Shown: positions 24,990 through 34,242, counted from the first letter of the stretch. The stretch is DNA of 64,000 nucleotides from Streptomonospora nanhaiensis (GCF_013410565.1 NZ_JACCFO010000001.1:992001-1056000), one strand, 5' to 3'. Translations and numbers: made by a program. The notes: a model not told the origin generated them from the letters alone.

Positions 24990-26330
24990 TCAGGCGTCGG
25001 CCGCCACCCGGGGAGCGGCGGTGCGGGGCACCGGCGCGGGCGCGGGCGCGGCGCCGGCGAGCCCGCCGGGGGCGGGCGCGCCCACCTGCGCGGCCGGGCC
25101 GCCGTAGGCGGCCGACGGAGCGCAACCGGCGGCGTCGAACGCGATGCCCGACCCGGTGCCGGCGTCGGCCACGGCCGCCCCGGCGGGCGCACCGCGCCGC
25201 GTGGCGCGGGCGGCCACGGCCAGGGGGACGAGCGCCGCGACGGCGATGGCCCCGCCGACCACGGCCAGCGCCCCGCTCCCCGCCGCCTCGATGACCCCGC
25301 CGCCGACGACTCCGCCCGCGCCCATGCCCAGCCACATCACGGCGGCGTTGAGCGCCACGGCCGATCCGGCGGCCGCCGGTGCGGCGCCGATCAGCTTGGC
25401 CTGCACGGCGGGCAGCACGCCCCAGCCGCCCAGGCCCCACAGCGCCAGGGCCGCGGCGGTGGGCACCGCCTCGCCGCCCGTGACGGGCAGCGCGAACAGT
25501 CCCGCCGCCAGCACCGCGAGGGCGCCGAGCATCGTCGCGTCGGCGCCGACCCGGTCGGTGGCCCAGCCGGAGACCACGTTGCCGAATGCTCCGGCCAGGC
25601 CGTAGACGACCAGCAGGGCGCTCAGCTCGCGGGGCCCGGGGCCGCCGAGGTCGGTCAGCACCGGCACGACGAAGGTGTAGACGGCGAAGTCGCTGACGGC
25701 GGCGAGCAGCGAGACCGCCAGGACGGCGGGCACCGCGGCGCCGCGCAGCACGCCCACCTGGGCGCGCAGCGGCACCCGGGGCAGGGCCCCGGTGCGCGGC
25801 AGGACGCGCAGGGCGGCCATGGCGGCCAGGCCCAGCAGCGCGATGGCGGCGTAGACGCCGGGGCGGCCCACCGGCCCGGCGAGCGCGACCCCGGCGGGCA
25901 CGCCGAGCACCGTGGCCAGGGTGGAGCCGGTGACCACGAGCGCCACCGCGCTGCCGCGCCGGTGCGGCGGGGCGAGGTCGGCGGCCGTGACGACGGCCAG
26001 GGGCGTGAACATCGCGGCGCCCACGGCCGTGAGGACGCGGGCGGCCAGGAGCGCGCCGAACCCGGGCGCCAGCGCGGTGAGCAGGTTGCCCAGGGCGCAC
26101 AGCGCCAGGGCGGCGGCCAGCAGCCGGCGGCGGTCACAGCGCCCGAACTGCGTGGACACCACGGGCGCGGCCACGGCGTAGGTCAGCGCGTAGACGGTGA
26201 CGAGCTGCCCCGCCAGGGACACGGACACGCCGGTATGGGAGGCGATATCGGAGAGCATTCCGGCGATGACATAGGCACCGGTGGCAACGGCGAAGTTACC
26301 GAGAGCGAGGGCGAGAATCCTCACCGACAT
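24990..26330 (-). CDS. MFS transporter, AraJ/drug-efflux type
   Basis: A 446-residue protein with about 12 membrane spans and an Ala/Pro-rich cytoplasmic tail of about 60 residues. The start reads MSVRILALALGNFAVATGAY. STQFGRCDRRRLLAAALALC is the conserved loop after span 2 and LVVTGSTLATVLGVPAGVAL is the antiporter motif C region of the DHA1/AraJ branch. ATG 26330 has AGGAG upstream. The substrate is unknown. Confidence 0.88.
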   Translation of the reverse strand: MSVRILALALGNFAVATGAYVIAGMLSDIASHTGVSVSLAGQLVTVYALTYAVAAPVVSTQFGRCDRRRLLAAALALCALGNLLTALAPGFGALLAARVLTAVGAAMFTPLAVVTAADLAPPHRRGSAVALVVTGSTLATVLGVPAGVALAGPVGRPGVYAAIALLGLAAMAALRVLPRTGALPRVPLRAQVGVLRGAAVPAVLAVSLLAAVSDFAVYTFVVPVLTDLGGPGPRELSALLVVYGLAGAFGNVVSGWATDRVGADATMLGALAVLAAGLFALPVTGGEAVPTAAALALWGLGGWGVLPAVQAKLIGAAPAAAGSAVALNAAVMWLGMGAGGVVGGGVIEAAGSGALAVVGGAIAVAALVPLAVAARATRRGAPAGAAVADAGTGSGIAFDAAGCAPSAAYGGPAAQVGAPAPGGLAGAAPAPAPVPRTAAPRVAADA

Positions 26331-27012
26331 GGCGGCTCCTGCGGACAGAAATGCAGTGGGTGTGTTTTAGGGGTCGCCAAAGTTCCGATCGGCGACATAA
26401 AGTCGCGGCCGGTTGTTCGGGCAGGGTTGTCCAGTCCGCGGACGCGGTTTCCGAACCCGGCTGAATTCGGGCACGGCAAAGCGCGTTCACCGACTGAGTC
26501 GTAATGTGTTCACACTGTGAACGGTCGCCGGAGTGCCCGCCGGCCCACCGGGGCATGCCCCGCAGCCCTCCGCCCGCCGGGGCGTACCGGCAGGCAGAAG
26601 CACTGTCGTGGAGGACGGCGAGTGCGCGCCGCAATGGCGCCACTCCGATTTCCCAACCGTGTACCGAGTCCACGACTGGGGAGAAAAAGCCTCACCCGGC
26701 CCGGACCACCGACGGTGGACCGTGATGACCGTGTGACATGACCAAGCTAACAGGCGCGGAATACCGGACGCGACCCGCCGCAACCTTGAATTTCGGTGGC
26801 CCATGCCACAGTGGGAGCCGTAAACGCACCCGGGGCCTCAGGCGACTTTGTCCAACCGCTCTCGCGTGTGGCCGGGGGCACTGCTCCCGGCTCGGGCGCC
26901 GTCCGCGCGAGCATCGCCGCCGGCACCTTTACGCGGTATATCTCCCCTTCCGCTCCGAGTGTCCCGTTCATCCCGCCATCCTGGCCCCCGGTTGCGTCCC
27001 TCGTTAGGTTGG
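26331..27012. other. 682-bp intergenic region without a recognised gene
   Basis: Lies between the divergent MFS and tldD genes. Short frames here lack coding character. It contains an inverted repeat GTCGCC-N12-GGCGAC near 26373-26396, a perfect 15-bp palindrome at 26508-26522 and, just before tldD, TTAGGT at 27004-27009. A small RNA or regulatory leader is possible, but no terminator was found. Confidence 0.4.
26508..26522. promoter_or_regulatory. 15-bp palindrome GTTCACA-C-TGTGAAC
   Basis: Perfect 7-bp arms around one base, 186 bp upstream of the MFS start, within a long non-coding gap. The form suits a dimeric regulator. No regulator gene is adjacent. Confidence 0.4.
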
Positions 27013-28506
27013 ATGACTGTGCCTGACATTGATGCTGACTTCCTTGCCCTGCCGATGCGGCGACTCGCCGACGCGGCGCTGCAGGCGGCCCGCGACCTCG
27101 GGGCCGACCACGCCGACTTCCGGCTGGAGCGGATACGGGGGCGCTACGTCTCCCTGGCGGACGCCGAACTCGACAGCGAGAGCGACACCGACACCCTCGG
27201 CTTCGCCGTCCGGGTGATCCACCGGGGCGTCTGGGGGTTCGCCGCCGACACCGTCCTCACCACCGACGCCGCCGCCGCCGTGGCCCGGCGGGCCGTCGAG
27301 GTGGCGACCGTGTCCGCCGCCGTCGCCACCGAGCGCGTCGAACTCGCCCCCGAGCCCGCCCACCGCGACGTCACCTGGGTGTCCTCCTACACGGTCGACC
27401 CCTTCACCGTGACCCCGCGCGAGCAGACCGCGCTGCTGGCCGGATGGAGCCGCCGCCTGCTGGAGGACAGCCGCGTCAACCACGTAGACGCCTCCTTCGA
27501 GGCGGTCAAGGAGCAGAAGTTCTACGCCGACACCGCCGGCACCGTCACCACCCAGCAGCGCGTGCGCATCGCCCCCGAGGTCGAGGTCGTCGCCACCCGC
27601 GACGGGCGCCTGGACAGCATGCGCACCATCTCCGCCCCCGCCGGGCGCGGCTGGGAGTACACCGCGCAGGTCGAGCTTGAACTCGACGCCCTGCCCGAAC
27701 TCCTCGCCGAGAAGCTGGCCGCGCCCAGTGTCGAGGCCGGCCGCTACGACCTGGTCATCCACCCCTCCAATCTGTGGCTGACCATCCACGAGTCGATCGG
27801 CCACGCCACCGAACTGGACCGCGCGCTGGGCTACGAGGCCGCCTACGCGGGCACCTCGTTCGCCACCCCCGACAAGCTCGGCACCCTGCGGTACGGCTCC
27901 CCGATCATGAACGTCACCGGCGACCGCACCGCCGAGAACGGCCTGGCCACGATCGGCTACGACGACGAGGGGGTCGCCACCTCCTCCTTCGACCTCATCC
28001 GCGAGGGCGTGCTCGTGGGCTACCAGCGCGACCGGCGCATCTCCCGGCTGCAGGGCTATGAGTCCTCCAACGGCTGCGCCCACGCCGACTCCCCCTCGAC
28101 CATGCCGATCCAGCGCATGGCCAACGTGTCGCTGGCGCCCGACCCCGACGGCCCCTCCACCGACGAGCTGATCTCCCAGGTCGAGCGCGGCGTCTACATC
28201 GTCGGCGACAAGAGCTGGTCCATCGACATGCAGCGCTACAACTTCCAGTTCACCGGCCAGCGCTTCTACCGCATCGAGAACGGCCGCCTGGCCGGCATGG
28301 TCCGCGACGTCGCCTACCAGGCCACCACCACCGACTTCTGGAACGCGATGCGCGCCGTCGGCGGACCCCAGACCTACGAACTGGGCGGGTCGTTCATGTG
28401 CGGCAAGGGCCAGCCCGGGCAGGTCGCGGCCGTGAGCCACGGCTGCCCCACGGCGGTCTTCTCCGACATCCGGGTTCTCAACACAGTGCAGGAGGCAGGG
28501 CGATGA
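27013..28506 (+). CDS. tldD: TldD family metalloprotease subunit
   Basis: A 497-residue TldD protein with the zinc motif HESIGH at residues 259-264 (HExxxH). Other conserved stretches include YDDEGVATSSFDLIREGVLV and GESSNGCAHAD-like sequence (YESSNGCAHAD), with ELGGSFMCGKGQPGQ near the end. TldD/TldE heterodimers degrade unfolded leader peptides and antitoxins. ATG 27013 lies three bases after a TTAGGT hexamer, suggesting a leaderless or near-leaderless transcript. The stop overlaps the start of tldE by ATGA. Confidence 0.93.
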   Translation: MTVPDIDADFLALPMRRLADAALQAARDLGADHADFRLERIRGRYVSLADAELDSESDTDTLGFAVRVIHRGVWGFAADTVLTTDAAAAVARRAVEVATVSAAVATERVELAPEPAHRDVTWVSSYTVDPFTVTPREQTALLAGWSRRLLEDSRVNHVDASFEAVKEQKFYADTAGTVTTQQRVRIAPEVEVVATRDGRLDSMRTISAPAGRGWEYTAQVELELDALPELLAEKLAAPSVEAGRYDLVIHPSNLWLTIHESIGHATELDRALGYEAAYAGTSFATPDKLGTLRYGSPIMNVTGDRTAENGLATIGYDDEGVATSSFDLIREGVLVGYQRDRRISRLQGYESSNGCAHADSPSTMPIQRMANVSLAPDPDGPSTDELISQVERGVYIVGDKSWSIDMQRYNFQFTGQRFYRIENGRLAGMVRDVAYQATTTDFWNAMRAVGGPQTYELGGSFMCGKGQPGQVAAVSHGCPTAVFSDIRVLNTVQEAGR

Positions 28507-29930
28507 GCGGGACCGCTCCTCAGGCGGTGGTGGAGCGGGCGCTGGAGCTGGCGCGCGCCGACGAGTGCGTGGTCCTCGTGGAGGAGACCTCCTCGGCCAA
28601 CCTGCGCTGGGCGGGCAACTCGCTCACCACCAACGGCGCCACGCGCGGGCGCACGGTCACGGTGGTCGCGCTCACGCGCACCTCGCGCGGCGTGGCGGTC
28701 GGCACGCGCTCGCGCACCGGTGTCCGCGACGACGAACTGGAGGACCTGGTGCGGGCCGCCGAGGCGGCGAGCGAGGAGGCGCTGCCGACCGACGACGCCT
28801 CGCCGCTGCCGGCGCCCGAGGCGGCGTGCTCCCCCGCCGCGGCGACCCCGTGGGACGCGCCGGCGGCCGCGACCGACATCTCCGCCTTCTCGGGGGTGGC
28901 CCCGGGGCTGGGCCGCGCCTTCGAGCGCGCCGGCGCGGGCGGGCGGCGCCTGTACGGGTTCGCCGAGCACACCGTGACCTCGACCTTCCTCGGCACCTCG
29001 ACCGGGGTCCGGCTGCGCCACGACCAGCCGACCGGCACGATCGACGTGAACGCGAAGTCCGCCGGGGAGCCGGAGTCGGGAGCGGGCACGGGCCACTCGG
29101 CGTGGGTGGGCCAGGCGACCCGCGACTTCTCCGACGTCGACGTCGACGCGCTGGAGCACGAACTGGGCCGGCGGATCGGCTGGGCCCAGCGCCGGGTGGA
29201 CCTGGAGGCCGGGCGCTACGAGACCATCCTGCCCCCCAGCGCCGTGGCGGACATGATGGTCTTCCTCTACCTCAACGCCAACGGGCGCGACGCGGCCGAG
29301 GGGCGGACGGTGTTCTCGGCGCCCGGCGGCGGCACCCGGGTCGGCGACCGGCTGGCCTCGCTGCCGCTGACGCTGTTCAGCGACCCGCACCTGCCGGGGC
29401 TGGAGTGCGCGCCGTTCGTGTCGGCCACGGCGCCGGGGCGGCGGGTCACGGCGTTCGACAACGGGCTGCCGCTGCGGCGCACGGAGTGGATATCCAACGG
29501 TGAACTGGCGGCGCTGACCCAGACCCGCCGGACGGCGGAGACCACCGGGCTGCCGCTGACGGCGTTCATCGACAACCTGGTGCTGTGGCAGGCCGACGGC
29601 ACGGCCACCGTGGACGAGATGGTGGCCCAGACCGAGCGCGGGCTGCTGCTGACCTGCGTGTGGTACGTGCGGGTGGTGGATCCGCAGTCGCTGCTGCTGA
29701 CCGGGCTGACCCGCGACGGCGTCTACCTGGTCGAGGACGGCCGGGTCACGGGCGCGGTGAACAACTTCCGGTTCAACGAGTCGCCGGTGGGCCTGCTGGA
29801 ACGGGCCCAGCAGGCGGGGGCCACCGTTCCGGCGCTCGGCCGGGAGTTCGGCGACGGGTTTACCCGCACGGCGATGCCGCCGCTGCGCATCCCCGACTTC
29901 AACATGTCCACGGTGAGCCAGGCGTCCTAG
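28503..29930 (+). CDS. tldE: TldE/PmbA family protein
   Basis: A 475-residue partner of TldD without the zinc motif, as expected for TldE. Conserved features are FLGTSTGVRLRHDQPTGTID, LPPSAVADMMVFLYLNANGR and the C-terminal NNFRFNESPVGLLERA. It starts at ATG 28503 overlapping the tldD stop, so the two are coupled. The heterodimer forms a cage with the active site in TldD. No RiPP precursor gene is visible nearby. A strong hairpin follows. Confidence 0.92.
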   Translation: MSGTAPQAVVERALELARADECVVLVEETSSANLRWAGNSLTTNGATRGRTVTVVALTRTSRGVAVGTRSRTGVRDDELEDLVRAAEAASEEALPTDDASPLPAPEAACSPAAATPWDAPAAATDISAFSGVAPGLGRAFERAGAGGRRLYGFAEHTVTSTFLGTSTGVRLRHDQPTGTIDVNAKSAGEPESGAGTGHSAWVGQATRDFSDVDVDALEHELGRRIGWAQRRVDLEAGRYETILPPSAVADMMVFLYLNANGRDAAEGRTVFSAPGGGTRVGDRLASLPLTLFSDPHLPGLECAPFVSATAPGRRVTAFDNGLPLRRTEWISNGELAALTQTRRTAETTGLPLTAFIDNLVLWQADGTATVDEMVAQTERGLLLTCVWYVRVVDPQSLLLTGLTRDGVYLVEDGRVTGAVNNFRFNESPVGLLERAQQAGATVPALGREFGDGFTRTAMPPLRIPDFNMSTVSQAS

Positions 29931-29974
29931 CCGGCCGGCGCCGAGGGGCGCCGGGGAAGGCCGGGGCGCGATAC

Positions 29975-30012
29975 GCGGGGGCCGTTCGATCGCGGGATCG
30001 GACGGCCCCCGC
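29975..30012 (+). terminator. hairpin after tldDE
   Basis: GCGGGGGCCGT pairs perfectly with its complement and continues inward for about five more pairs around GCGG, 45 bp past the tldE stop. Confidence 0.65.
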
Positions 30013-30209
30013 GCCGTGCGGCGGGCGGTTTGCTGCGGCGTCCCGGAGGTGGGGGCCCGCAGGGGTCCGGGGCGGTGCGTTGGGGGCCGAACCAGGGGTG
30101 ATCCCTGAGCCGCCGGGCCCGGCGCCGGTGGCAGGGTGGCAGCCGATCACGGCGCGCGGGCGGACGGCCCGCCGGCGCGCGTCCCCCCTTCCACCACGAA
30201 AGCCACCGC

Positions 30210-31676
30210 ATGCGGGTACTCGCCTCCGTCCTCTCCCTGGCCCTGGCCGTGTCGGCCGCGGCCGGCCCCACCGCCCCCGCGGCCGCGGCCGCCGCCCCGC
30301 CGGGCCGCGTGGACCCGGCCGAGGTGGACGCCTTCGTCACCGGCTACCTCGACCGCCACGGACTGCCGGGCGCCGCCGTCGCCGTGGTCCGCGACGGCGA
30401 GACGGTCCACGAGGCCGGCTACGGCGAGGGGCTGGGCGGCGCCCCGCTCACCGAGCACAGCCGGCTGCGCATCGGCTCGGTGGCCAAGTCGTTCACCGCC
30501 TTCGCGGTGCTGCGCCTGGCCGACGAGGGCCGGGTCGACCTCGACGCCCCGGTCACCCGCTACCTGCCGGACTTCCGACCCGACCGCGGCATCACCCTGC
30601 GCCAACTGCTGTCGCACACCTCGGGGCTGCCCAGCCCCGTGGTCGTCGCCCCGGCCACGACCCTTGAGGAGGGTGTCGCCCGGATCGCGGAGTGGGAGCT
30701 GTCGGCCGAGCCCGGCACGTCCTACGCCTACAGCAACGCCAACTACTGGGTGGCGGCGCGCGTGGTGGAGGCGGTCGCGGGCCGGCCGTTCGGCGACCAC
30801 CTGGCCGAGCGCGTCTTCGCCCCGCTGGGCATGGACGACACGGTCGGCACGACCACGCCGAGCGAGCCCGTGGAGGGCCTGGTCCCGGGCCACGTGACCG
30901 CCTACGGCGGGGCGCTGCCCGCGCCCGAGCCCGAGGCGATGAACGGCGGGGCCGGCGGCGTGGTGAGCACCGCCCACGACATGGCCGCCTGGCTCGCCAT
31001 GCAGCAGCGCGGCGGGATCGGCCCCGACGGGCGGCGGCTGCTGTCGGAGGCGCTGGTCGAGGAGTCCCGCAACCGGCAGCCCCACGCCGGCCGGGCCGGG
31101 CTCGGCTGGCGGCACAGCGGGGAGGGGGTGACACCCGCGCGGGTCTCCCACAGCGGGGTGACCGCCGGGTTCAACGCCCAGCAGGACCTGGTCACCGGCA
31201 GCGGATACGGCGTGGCCGTGCTGGTGAACGCCTTCTCCCCGGCGCGGGAGCACGCCTATGAGATCAGCTCGGGGATCATCGACCTGACCGAGGGGCGGAC
31301 CCCCGACCCCGGCGCGCCGACCGCGACAGCGGTCGACCTGGTCCTGGGCGCGCTCACCGCCGCGGCCCTGGCGCTGGGAGTGCTGGGGCTGCGGCGCTCG
31401 GGCCGGTGGGCGGCGCGGCGCGCGGCCTGGCCCGCGTGGCGGTTCGGCCTGCGCCTGCTGCCCCAGTTGGCCGCTCCGGCCCTGGCGGTGTTCCTGTTCC
31501 TCGTCGCGCCCGCGCTGGAGGGCAACAGCTACACCACGGCGGACGCGTTCCGGCTGTTCCCGGCGTTCATGGTGCTGGTGGCGGCGCTGGCGGCCGCGGG
31601 TGCGGCGCTCACGGCCGCCCGCGTGGCGGCCCGGGTGCGCACCGCCGCGCCCGGCGCAGGGGAGGCGCGGCGGTAG
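30210..31676 (+). CDS. secreted serine hydrolase (class C beta-lactamase fold) with C-terminal membrane spans
   Basis: A 488-residue protein. The N-terminal signal ends near AAAAAPPG. The serine beta-lactamase/DD-peptidase fold has SVAK at residues 90-93 (nucleophile and lysine), YSN at 174-176 and HSG at 314-316. The C-terminal 120 residues hold three hydrophobic segments that anchor it. Such proteins act as peptidases or esterases outside the membrane; antibiotic resistance should not be assumed. ATG 30210 is preceded by a weak site. Confidence 0.9.
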   Translation: MRVLASVLSLALAVSAAAGPTAPAAAAAAPPGRVDPAEVDAFVTGYLDRHGLPGAAVAVVRDGETVHEAGYGEGLGGAPLTEHSRLRIGSVAKSFTAFAVLRLADEGRVDLDAPVTRYLPDFRPDRGITLRQLLSHTSGLPSPVVVAPATTLEEGVARIAEWELSAEPGTSYAYSNANYWVAARVVEAVAGRPFGDHLAERVFAPLGMDDTVGTTTPSEPVEGLVPGHVTAYGGALPAPEPEAMNGGAGGVVSTAHDMAAWLAMQQRGGIGPDGRRLLSEALVEESRNRQPHAGRAGLGWRHSGEGVTPARVSHSGVTAGFNAQQDLVTGSGYGVAVLVNAFSPAREHAYEISSGIIDLTEGRTPDPGAPTATAVDLVLGALTAAALALGVLGLRRSGRWAARRAAWPAWRFGLRLLPQLAAPALAVFLFLVAPALEGNSYTTADAFRLFPAFMVLVAALAAAGAALTAARVAARVRTAAPGAGEARR

Positions 31677-31811
31677 CCGGAGTCGGGGCCACCGCCCCCG
31701 CCGGGCGCGGGTGCGCCGCACGCGGGCCGCGCCGTCCGTCGCCCTGGGCGGGGCGGCGGCGCGGCGCGGGCCGCGCGGGGCCGCCGGGGGGCGGCCCGGG
31801 GTCCGGCGCGG

Positions 31812-32021
31812 CTACTCGTCCAGCCGGAACCCGACCTTGAGGCCGACCTGGAAGTGCCCGACCCGGCCGTTCTCCAGGTGGCCGCGAATCTCGGTGACCT
31901 CGAACCAGTCGAGTTCGCGCAGCGTGGCGGCGGCGCGCTCGATGCCGTTGCGGATCGCCTGGTCCACGCTCTCGGTCGAGGTGCCCACGATCTCGGTGAC
32001 GCGGTAGGTGTGGTGGGACAT
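31812..32021 (-). CDS. dodecin (flavin-storage protein)
   Basis: A 69-residue protein beginning MSHHTYRVTEIVGTSTESVD and containing ELDWFEVTEIRGHLENGRVG, which carries the tryptophan and dimer-interface residues of dodecins. Twelve subunits form a hollow sphere that binds FMN, FAD or CoA. The length is exactly typical. ATG 32021 follows AAGGGAG. It is a single gene, convergent with the serine hydrolase. Confidence 0.93.
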   Translation of the reverse strand: MSHHTYRVTEIVGTSTESVDQAIRNGIERAAATLRELDWFEVTEIRGHLENGRVGHFQVGLKVGFRLDE

Positions 32022-32264
32022 ACGGCTCCCTTCCGTCGGTGCTCGGTGGCACACTGCCCGCCGCGCGCGGCGGCAATCGCGGAAGCGGGCCGCCGGAGGC
32101 GTCCGCGCGGGTGGCGGGGCGGATTGCGGACGGGCTTTGCGCGGGGCCCGGGTGACCGCTTCGCCGTGCTGTGGCTCCTGTGTGTAATGCGCCTTTCCTG
32201 CCTGTTCAGGACCATCGACGTATTGACCTGCTGGACTCTCCCGAGACCACGTCGTAACTAAGTC

Positions 32265-32296
32265 TTGACGTACACAGGGGGTTGTCGGTGTAGATT
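32265..32296 (+). promoter_or_regulatory. putative promoter of the 6C-type RNA
   Basis: TTGACG at 32265-32270 and TAGATT at 32291-32296, with a spacing of 20 bases (18 if TGTAGA is the -10). The predicted start falls at about 32302, right at the first hairpin. Confidence 0.5.
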
Positions 32297-32299
32297 GGG

Positions 32300-32412
32300 C
32301 CTCAGCGCTTCGGTCCCCCGTCGAAGCGCTGGGCCGGTGTTCCGAGCCCCCGTCGGAACACCGTTGCGACGTCGGGTGGTTTGCCCCCGTAGCCACCCGA
32401 CGTCGCTTTTTT
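32300..32412 (+). ncRNA. 6C-type small RNA with three C-loop hairpins
   Basis: Three consecutive perfect hairpins occur: 32303-32331 (10-bp stem, loop GTCCCCCGT), 32337-32361 (9-bp stem, loop GCCCCCG) and 32366-32406 (14-bp stem, loop TTTGCCCCCGTAG) followed by six Ts at 32407-32412. Every loop shows CCCCCGT or CCCCCG. Two C-loop hairpins in tandem define the actinobacterial 6C RNA (Rfam family of that name, as I recall). C-rich loops are thought to pair with G-rich ribosome binding sites. Here each loop has five Cs and the terminator hairpin carries a third C-loop. A promoter-like TTGACG/TAGATT lies just upstream. Confidence 0.85.
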
Positions 32413-32510
32413 GTGCGCCGATGGGCGGGCCGTGGCATGCTCGTGACCGGCATCCGACCGACGGCGCATCGCGCCCGCGACCGCGCGGTCGCACTACCAC
32501 GGGGAGCGGC

Positions 32511-32798
32511 GTGGACACCAGCGGAGGAACCCCCGGCCGGGGCGACGACGGCGCCGGGCGCCCGGGACCCGCACCGGGGGCCGGGCCCGGCTCACCGGAG
32601 CCCGAGGTCCTGTGCTCGCGGCGCGGCTGCCGCGCGCCCGCCACGTGGGTGCTGGTGTGGAACAACCCCCGGATCCACACCGTCGACCGCCGCAAGACCT
32701 GGGTCGCCTGCGACGAGCACCGCGACTACCTCGCCGACTTCCTGGGCGTGCGCGGGTTCCTGCTGGAGACGGTGCCCTTCGCGGAGTTCGGCGGCTGA
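32511..32798 (+). CDS. small conserved protein with zinc-ribbon-like cysteines
   Basis: A 95-residue product. A disordered Gly/Pro-rich tail of about 30 residues is followed by a compact domain: LCSRRGCRAPATWVLVWNNP, then RIHTVDRRKTWVACDEHRDY. Two cysteines, then a cysteine and histidine (CxxH), look like a zinc site. I recall similar small proteins as common in actinobacteria without known function. GTG 32511 follows GGGGAG. It lies about 100 bp downstream of the 6C-type RNA. Confidence 0.75.
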   Translation: MDTSGGTPGRGDDGAGRPGPAPGAGPGSPEPEVLCSRRGCRAPATWVLVWNNPRIHTVDRRKTWVACDEHRDYLADFLGVRGFLLETVPFAEFGG

Positions 32799-32842
32799 GC
32801 CGCGCGCCCGGGGCTTCCCCGCACTCCGCCGCGTGGACGCCT

Positions 32843-33457
32843 TCACGCGTGGGGGCCGCCCGGCCGGTCGGCGGCCGGATCGGCCGGCACCGCCCGCGCG
32901 GCGGCCAGTTCCTCGGGGGTGTCGCAGTCGAACGCGGCCCAGGAGCCCCCGCCGAGGGCCGCGGCCGGGAGCAGGGCGGGGCCGAGCGGACCGAGCAGGC
33001 CGCGCAGGGAGCCGCCGGTGTAGTCGGCCAGGGCGGCGCGGACGCGTTCGGTGCGCCAGGCGCCCAGCAGCCACTGCGGCCGTCCGCCGCCGTCCACGAG
33101 CACCGCGCCCGCGCCGTTGCGCCGGGCGGCCGCCAGCAGCGCGGCGACGTCCTCGGGGCGCACGAACGGCAGGTCGCCGGCCAGCAGGGCGAACCACGGC
33201 CGCTCGACGCGGGTGAGCCCGGCCCGCAGGGCGGGCACGGGACCGGCTCCGGGCGGGTCCTCGCGGACGTAGCGGGCGGCCGGGCGCTCGCGCGGCGGGC
33301 CAACGACCACCAGCGCGGCGGCCGCGCGCGCGGCCGCCGCGACGCGCTCCACCAGCGGCGTTCCGCCGACCGTGAGGCCGGGCTTGTCGCCGCCGCCCAT
33401 GCGCCGGGCGGCTCCCCCGGCCAGGACGACGGCGTCGAACGGCTCGGCACCGGGCAT
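32843..33457 (-). CDS. mobA: molybdenum cofactor guanylyltransferase
   Basis: A 204-residue nucleotidyltransferase. VVLAGGAARRMGGGDKPGL is the GTP-binding loop with the catalytic region, and LLAGDLPFVRPEDV the metal-binding Asp. MobA links GMP to molybdopterin to form the dinucleotide cofactor. ATG 33457 follows GAGGAGGG; an upstream in-frame start would add a Cys-rich tail without a ribosome site. A moaA gene lies 2.3 kb away on the same strand. Confidence 0.88.
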   Translation of the reverse strand: MPGAEPFDAVVLAGGAARRMGGGDKPGLTVGGTPLVERVAAAARAAAALVVVGPPRERPAARYVREDPPGAGPVPALRAGLTRVERPWFALLAGDLPFVRPEDVAALLAAARRNGAGAVLVDGGGRPQWLLGAWRTERVRAALADYTGGSLRGLLGPLGPALLPAAALGGGSWAAFDCDTPEELAAARAVPADPAADRPGGPHA

Positions 33458-33596
33458 CGCGCCCTCCTCGCACTCGCAGTGCCCCGCCCCCAGCATGCCA
33501 CCGGGGCGCGGGCTCCGCCTCTCCTCACCCGGTCCGGCGCCGCCGCCCGCCGGGCGCCCCGGGCCGAACCGCAGACGAGGCGGGCGCCGCCCGGGG

Positions 33597-34166
33597 TCAG
33601 GCCGCCAGTTCCGCCCGGGCGCGCATCAGGGCGAACCCCAGCAGGTTGGCGCCGCGCCACTGGTCGGGGTCGGCGGCGCGGTCGTCGTCGGCGGCCAGGC
33701 CGATCCCCCACACCCGGTCCAGCGGGCTGGCCTCGACCAGCACCCGCCCGGAGGTCGCCTGGAGGAAGGCGCCGAGGTCGGGGTTCTGCCCGAACTTGTG
33801 CACCGATCCGCGGACGACGATGTCGAAGGCGCGGTCGGACCAGACGTCCTGGTCGAAGCCGCGCACCTGGCGGCCGACGGCCTTGGCCGCACCGGGGCTC
33901 TGCGCGGTTAGGACCCGGCGCAGGGCGTCGTCGTCGCCGAACAGCCGCGCCTTCTCCGCCATCATCCAGTGCTCGGCGGTGGGGTAGGAGACGCCGCCGA
34001 CGGTGAACCCGGCCGGCCACCACTGGCTGAGGCAGCCCGGCCCCACCGATCCGTCACGGGCGGGCCGGTGGCCCCAGAAGAACAGGTACCGCGGGTGTTC
34101 CCCGCGCGCCACGCGCTCGCGCAGCGCGGCGACCGACAGCGGCTGGTCCGCCTCGGGCCGGGGCAT
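33597..34166 (-). CDS. NADAR-family N-glycosidase (YbiA-like)
   Basis: A 189-residue protein with NADAR (DUF1768) motifs: FFWGHRP, LSQWWPAGFTVGGVSYPTAE (the W-rich core), HWMMAEKARLFGD, HKFGQNPDLGAFLQATSGRV and the C-terminal WRGANLLGFALMRAR. NADAR enzymes hydrolyse N-glycosidic bonds, in YbiA of a riboflavin intermediate and in others of ADP-ribosylated guanine in nucleic acid. The rtcB gene ends 76 bp upstream on the same strand, but a strong hairpin separates them. Confidence 0.9.
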   Translation of the reverse strand: MPRPEADQPLSVAALRERVARGEHPRYLFFWGHRPARDGSVGPGCLSQWWPAGFTVGGVSYPTAEHWMMAEKARLFGDDDALRRVLTAQSPGAAKAVGRQVRGFDQDVWSDRAFDIVVRGSVHKFGQNPDLGAFLQATSGRVLVEASPLDRVWGIGLAADDDRAADPDQWRGANLLGFALMRARAELAA

Positions 34167-34206
34167 CGCAATCCACTCCTCGCTCGTTCCATGGTCCGGG
34201 CCGACA

Positions 34207-34240
34207 CCCGCCCGTCCGCCCGCGCGGGCGGACGGGCGGG
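34207..34240 (-). terminator. hairpin between rtcB and the NADAR gene
   Basis: A 34-bp perfect palindrome (16-base arms, CCCGCCCGTCCGCCCG outward) starts three bases past the rtcB stop. It may end the rtcB transcript or only attenuate it. Confidence 0.55.
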
Positions 34241-34242
34241 GC

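Noticed and set aside
30210-31676. Beta-lactam resistance gene
   Set aside because: The fold is shared by many peptidases and esterases; three C-terminal membrane spans and context give no support for resistance.
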